Below, piece after piece: positions 54,831 through 58,406 of a stretch of 58,406 nucleotides of DNA. The position numbers were made by a program, and so were the translations under genes. Within the stretch, counting starts at the first letter, position 1. Each line of letters opens with the position of its first letter. The notes beneath the pieces were generated by a model. That model was not told the origin of the DNA and did not search any database. It was given only the letters and a program-made list of their open reading frames with translations. Origin of the DNA: Ruegeria conchae (lineage in GTDB: Bacteria; Pseudomonadota; Alphaproteobacteria; Rhodobacterales; Rhodobacteraceae); the NCBI RefSeq assembly GCF_000192475.1, contig NZ_AEYW01000005.1, positions 1-58,406 of the forward strand, in the 5' to 3' direction.

Positions 54831-55834
54831 CTGAGGAAGTTCACCAGCGAAAGGTTGGCGTTGCGGACGGTCACGGAATAAAGACTTTCCAGCTGGAACT
54901 GCACAGTTTGCAGCCGTGCCGCGGTTTCGTAAGGATCTGCTGAGATCAATTCACTACGTGCATACTCGGCGCTTGTATTTGCAGCTGCGTTGCGAGTGGC
55001 GGCCTGCTCAATGCGTGCTTCGGCGGCACCAACCTGGGCGCGCAGGTTTACCGTCGCGTCCTGAGTATTAGCCAATTCAACGCCGAGCTCTGTGAATAGC
55101 GCGGTACGCAGACCTGGAGACCATGCCAGCGCGTCATCTGTGGCCAGTGCTGCAACAGCGACGTCGCGTAGCGCAGACTTTAGCGCGGGATCGGTAGCGG
55201 TGATTGGAAGAGAGACCCTCTCGTTCTCGGATATTTGCATCGGGCTCAGGGTGTCGGCGCCACCCTGATAAATAACCGCGTCAAACCCCGTTGGGTCGTC
55301 GAACCAGTCTTCGGCGGCTTGGCGGATGTCCGTTGCGGTTGTGAGGCCCGACAACTCTGCTTGCAGTGCCCCCAGCAAAGTTTCAGCTGACAGTAACGGA
55401 GAGATATCGGTTGAGGTCCCGGAATACAGGCTGCGCCCACCGGCCCTTGTGTTCAGCGCTGAGATCATTGTGTCGAGTTCGTTGCGGGCCTGAACCGAGG
55501 CCTGCTCATGTGTCACGGTCTGATTTGCAGTACCAAATGACAGCAGCGATGCAGATATCTCGGCCACCGATCCGCTGAACGTTTTCAGGCTCAATTGCAT
55601 TGCGTCCGTGAATAGTCGCGCCTCGGCGGTGGCGATTGAATATGCGTCCAACAGCTCGAGACTGCGATCCAGATCCAGCAGGTGCGCGTAGTCGCCGCCC
55701 AGGTGGCCTGAAATATCTTGCACCTTGCCTGTAGACATCTCATAGGACAGAGTTTCAATTTGCGATTTGATTTCGGTGCTGCGGGTCCTGAGGGTCAACC
55801 CCCGAGCCAGATCACCGATAGAGTTCAACGCCAT
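54827..55834 (-). CDS. flgL: flagellar hook-associated protein FlgL, 335 aa
   Basis: A flagellin-like protein: N-terminal LTLRTRSTEIKSQIETLSYEMSTGKVQDI and C-terminal EYARSELISADPYETAARLQTVQFQLESLYSVTVRNANLSLVNFLR form the coiled D0/D1 segments. It makes the junction between hook and filament with FlgK. It lies 2 bases after flgK and overlaps flgI by 4. Length is in the normal range for alphaproteobacteria. Confidence 0.93.
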   Translation of the reverse strand: MALNSIGDLARGLTLRTRSTEIKSQIETLSYEMSTGKVQDISGHLGGDYAHLLDLDRSLELLDAYSIATAEARLFTDAMQLSLKTFSGSVAEISASLLSFGTANQTVTHEQASVQARNELDTMISALNTRAGGRSLYSGTSTDISPLLSAETLLGALQAELSGLTTATDIRQAAEDWFDDPTGFDAVIYQGGADTLSPMQISENERVSLPITATDPALKSALRDVAVAALATDDALAWSPGLRTALFTELGVELANTQDATVNLRAQVGAAEARIEQAATRNAAANTSAEYARSELISADPYETAARLQTVQFQLESLYSVTVRNANLSLVNFLR

Positions 55835-55836
55835 GT

Positions 55837-57288
55837 TTATAGCCTCAACAAGGTATCCATCAATTCATCAACAACCGTAACAACGCGGGCGTTGGCGGCG
55901 TAGGTCTGCTCGATCTGCATCAAACGCTGCAGTTCGGCATCGCTGTCAACGCCTTGCTCTGCGACGATTTTCTGCATCTCTAATTGGGCGTTTGCTGCAA
56001 AGATGCTGCGTTGGTCCGCTGCATGTGCGTTTGTACCGGCTTTTGAGAGCAATGCTTCGGTAATTTCAGCAGCACGCATCGACCCAGTCCCGAAGCTGGC
56101 ACTGGGAATCGGGCGTGCGTCTGACAAAATGACACCGAAGGCGTGCAACTGGCTTGCATCTCCAGGGGCACCGGGTGTCAAGGCACCCAATCCTGCGCGC
56201 AGTTTCCAGCTGTCGCCTCCGGCATCCGGATCGACGACGACATTTAAGGAGATGCGCGACGCAAGCCCGGTTTCCCTAGTTGCGTCAAAGCGATTGCCAT
56301 CATCGGTGAATAGTCCGGGATTGGCGGTCGTTGCAGTTGGGTCAAGCCCGGCTGTTTCGAACCGCTCAATCAAGTCGCGGGCCACAGCGTCGAGGTCAGC
56401 TTGTGCTTCGACGGCAAGTTCATCCCTAACCGCGAACTGCGCCATCAGCGCGCCGCCCTTGATTTGCGCGAAATCGCCGCTGAGCCGAATGGGGCGCCCA
56501 TTGACTTCGAGCCCGGACAGCAATCCGTTTGCTACGGTCATATGTGGCATCGTATCGCCGGTGGTCGTGAACGAGAGCTGGGCGGAGGTTCCTTCAATAA
56601 GGATCAGCCCGCCCTCCGCGTAGAGTGAAACCTGATCATTCTCACGCGCGACCACATTGACCGGAACTAGTTCATTGACCTGATCGATCAAAATTTGGCG
56701 TTGGTCGAGAAGGGCACCGATGTCTCCGCCCGAGTTACGGATCGCAGGAATTCGAGCATTCAGTTTCTCGATGTCTTCCAGTGTCTGATTCAGAGTATCA
56801 ACGTGCTTACCAATGGTGCGATCAGCATCTGATCGCATATGCCGCAATCCATCGGACGCTGAGTTGAGCGCAGAACTGAAATCGCGAGCAGCGCGCGCGG
56901 CTTGATCCAGGCGTCGCGCCGAGTCCGGCAAGCTGGCTGCGGTAATCAGGCTACTCTCGAATTGTGCGAGCCGAGCTGCGATCGAAGTGGCGTCATCTGC
57001 GGACCCAATCAGATTTTCATAGTTTGAATGAAACTGAGATATGGTCTTGGCGGCTGCGAAATCCGCATCTGTCTCGCGCTGGTTAGCGATCAGCACCGGA
57101 TCATGATGGCGCGTGACCCCGACGACACGAACGCCGTTTCCCGAAATTGGACTGGTCGCCAGTTCAAGGGATCTGCGTGCATAACCTGGCGTCAGCGCGT
57201 TTGCGATATTGCCAGAGACAACCGCCGCCCCTCGGCTTGCCGCGCTTAACCCTCCCAGAGCGTTGTTCAATGCTGTCGACATGTTCAT
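55837..57288 (-). CDS. flgK: flagellar hook-associated protein FlgK, 483 aa
   Basis: The N-terminus MSTALNNALGGLSAASRGAAVVSGNIANALTPGYARR matches the rod/hook-protein signature (S-x-NIAN). The C-terminus LMQIEQTYAANARVVTVVDELMDTLLRL is the conserved axial end. It joins the hook to the filament. It is 33 bases after flgE. The start could also be two codons further in (second Met), giving the family's shorter start. Confidence 0.95.
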   Translation of the reverse strand: MNMSTALNNALGGLSAASRGAAVVSGNIANALTPGYARRSLELATSPISGNGVRVVGVTRHHDPVLIANQRETDADFAAAKTISQFHSNYENLIGSADDATSIAARLAQFESSLITAASLPDSARRLDQAARAARDFSSALNSASDGLRHMRSDADRTIGKHVDTLNQTLEDIEKLNARIPAIRNSGGDIGALLDQRQILIDQVNELVPVNVVARENDQVSLYAEGGLILIEGTSAQLSFTTTGDTMPHMTVANGLLSGLEVNGRPIRLSGDFAQIKGGALMAQFAVRDELAVEAQADLDAVARDLIERFETAGLDPTATTANPGLFTDDGNRFDATRETGLASRISLNVVVDPDAGGDSWKLRAGLGALTPGAPGDASQLHAFGVILSDARPIPSASFGTGSMRAAEITEALLSKAGTNAHAADQRSIFAANAQLEMQKIVAEQGVDSDAELQRLMQIEQTYAANARVVTVVDELMDTLLRL

Positions 57289-57321
57289 CGGGCGCGTCCC
57301 CTTTGTTGCTTAATCACCGGA

Positions 57322-58406
57322 TCAGCGTTTGATATTGGTTGTTTCCTGCAGCATCTCATCCACGGTCTGGATGACCTTGGCGCTAGACGAATAGGCACGT
57401 TGGGTCTGGATCATCGACGTCAGTTCGGTGGCAACATCGGTTGTCGATTCCTCGCGCGCGAAGGACACAAGATCGCCCGTCGGACCTTCACCTGCGTTCC
57501 ATAAGAAGAAGGTGCCACTGTCACGTGAGGGGGCGTAAGTCTGACTGTCCAAAGCGGTCAGCCCGTTTGGATTGGGCACATCTGCCAACGGAATCTGGAA
57601 CATCCGGCGACTGACCCCGGTGTCATAGAATGCATAGACATAGCCATTCTCGTCGACCTGTACGCTTGTCATTGTGCCCACAGCCGAGCCGTCGCGTGTG
57701 ATCGAAACCGGTGCAAATGTGTCCGAGAGCTGCGTGATTCCGTCCGCATCTCCGATCTGGCCGATATTAATCTCCATTGGACCGCCAGCCACATTGACGA
57801 CGACACTTCCGGTTGCCGGGTCATAAGCCCCACCAGACACTGCGGTGACGCTGGCCAACGTCCCTCCGGCTGTGCGGCTATCGGTAAAGGTCAGTGTATA
57901 TTCTCCGATGACAGCGCCGCCCGAGGCTGAATCGCGCAATGTCATGGTCCATTCGTTGCTGCTACCGGTTGCGGGAACGGTTGGCACCAACTCGATATCG
58001 ACGCTTTCGGATTTGCCCAGATTGTCAAAATATTCGACTGACAGAGGTTGCGTATCCCCCGGAGCCCCGGCGTCGGTTGCGGTTGCAGGCAGGTTCATCC
58101 GTAGGTTCATTGATGTTGTGGGGGCGCCGGACAGTTGATTAACGCTCAGCTGAATGGGTTCCAGCGCTGCGGGCGTGTCCCTCGGGACGCTAGGGATCGA
58201 ACCATCCGGATTGGCGCGCCAGCCCAGAAGGACAAGACCGGATTGTGTGACCAGATACCCTTCTTCATTGGTGCGGAACGAGCCCGTCGTGGTCAGCAGC
58301 ATCTCATTCGAGCCCGCCGCGATTTGCGAGCTGGGTCGAACCGGTAGCATACCTCTGCCGCGCACGGCCAAATCGGTTGAGTTGTTGGTAGTAACCAACG
58401 ATCCGC
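57322..58406 (-). CDS. flgE: flagellar hook protein FlgE, C-terminal part
   Basis: The 5' end lies beyond the window; the reading frame continues to the edge. Visible are NSTDLAVRGRGMLPV near the N-terminal boundary (the G-x-FFxV-type site of hook proteins), TTTGSFRTNEEGYLVTQSGLVLLGW and the C-terminal EESTTDVATELTSMIQTQRAYSSSAKVIQTVDEMLQETTNIKR, the conserved axial segment. It builds the flexible hook. It is the first visible gene of the flgE-K-L-I run; what lies before it cannot be seen. Confidence 0.95.
   Translation of the reverse strand, partial: GSLVTTNNSTDLAVRGRGMLPVRPSSQIAAGSNEMLLTTTGSFRTNEEGYLVTQSGLVLLGWRANPDGSIPSVPRDTPAALEPIQLSVNQLSGAPTTSMNLRMNLPATATDAGAPGDTQPLSVEYFDNLGKSESVDIELVPTVPATGSSNEWTMTLRDSASGGAVIGEYTLTFTDSRTAGGTLASVTAVSGGAYDPATGSVVVNVAGGPMEINIGQIGDADGITQLSDTFAPVSITRDGSAVGTMTSVQVDENGYVYAFYDTGVSRRMFQIPLADVPNPNGLTALDSQTYAPSRDSGTFFLWNAGEGPTGDLVSFAREESTTDVATELTSMIQTQRAYSSSAKVIQTVDEMLQETTNIKR

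Overview
The window looks like a chromosomal segment of a marine alphaproteobacterium of the Roseobacter/Ruegeria type (Rhodobacteraceae). The basis is protein-level recognition of gene content (IlvD, LeuBCD, GlnK-AmtB, GlcDEF, RsfS-RlmH, and flagellar FlgE/K/L/I in that order), moderately high GC, and dense ATGA-overlapping operons. No database search was possible; family names rest on motifs and remembered family features.

Layout. (1) 1-7100 is accessory DNA with lower GC: a large HEXXH metallopeptidase-like protein, a PAP2/vanadium-haloperoxidase-like protein with a Gly-Met repeat at its N-terminus, and an adenylate cyclase-TPR fusion. At the right edge lie a perfect 21-bp palindrome and the 3' half of a tRNA-Met-like sequence, which suggests an old integration boundary. 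(2) 7196-10069 (minus) is an ExbB-ExbD-ExbD-TonB operon led by a small secreted protein. (3) 10343-12964 is a two-gene lysine-catabolism unit. (4) 13020-15555 is a divergent glycosyltransferase/sulfotransferase pair. (5) 15720-20628 holds ilvD, an XRE-cupin regulator with two operator-like repeats, sseA and an aromatic aminotransferase. (6) 20696-24834 holds glnK-amtB and a class A PBP. (7) 24891-33488 holds leuB, a peroxiredoxin-like gene, a LysR/epimerase divergent pair, an EEP-family/membrane gene pair, and leuD-hdeD-leuC preceded by a candidate small ORF. (8) 33562-37556 holds an MscS channel, rsfS with a candidate overlapping leader ORF, rlmH, a flavodoxin-like gene and two small envelope genes. 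(9) 37637-41533 is glcDEF with nested inverted repeats at its promoter. (10) 41651-43840 is a tandem pair of secreted serine proteases followed by hsp20 with an RpoH-type promoter. (11) 44120-45943 is an AT-rich gene for a GT-C-like membrane protein.

(12) 46118-53690 is the most intriguing region: an eight-gene plus-strand operon encoding a long coiled-coil protein, a small membrane protein, a protein of unknown family, an AAA+ ATPase, an AT-rich protein with a possible HEPN-type R-N-x4-H motif, another protein of unknown family, and two small membrane proteins (one DUF1523). A REPIN-like pair of GTAG-headed hairpins lies inside it. The tight coupling suggests one membrane-associated ATPase machine of unknown function. 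(13) 53736 to the end (minus) is the flagellar flgE-flgK-flgL-flgI cluster, with flgE cut by the window edge.

Coordinates of minus-strand genes run from stop to chosen start. Several starts were moved inside the longest open frame, or to TTG/GTG codons, because a ribosome binding site or the family's usual N-terminus supports that.
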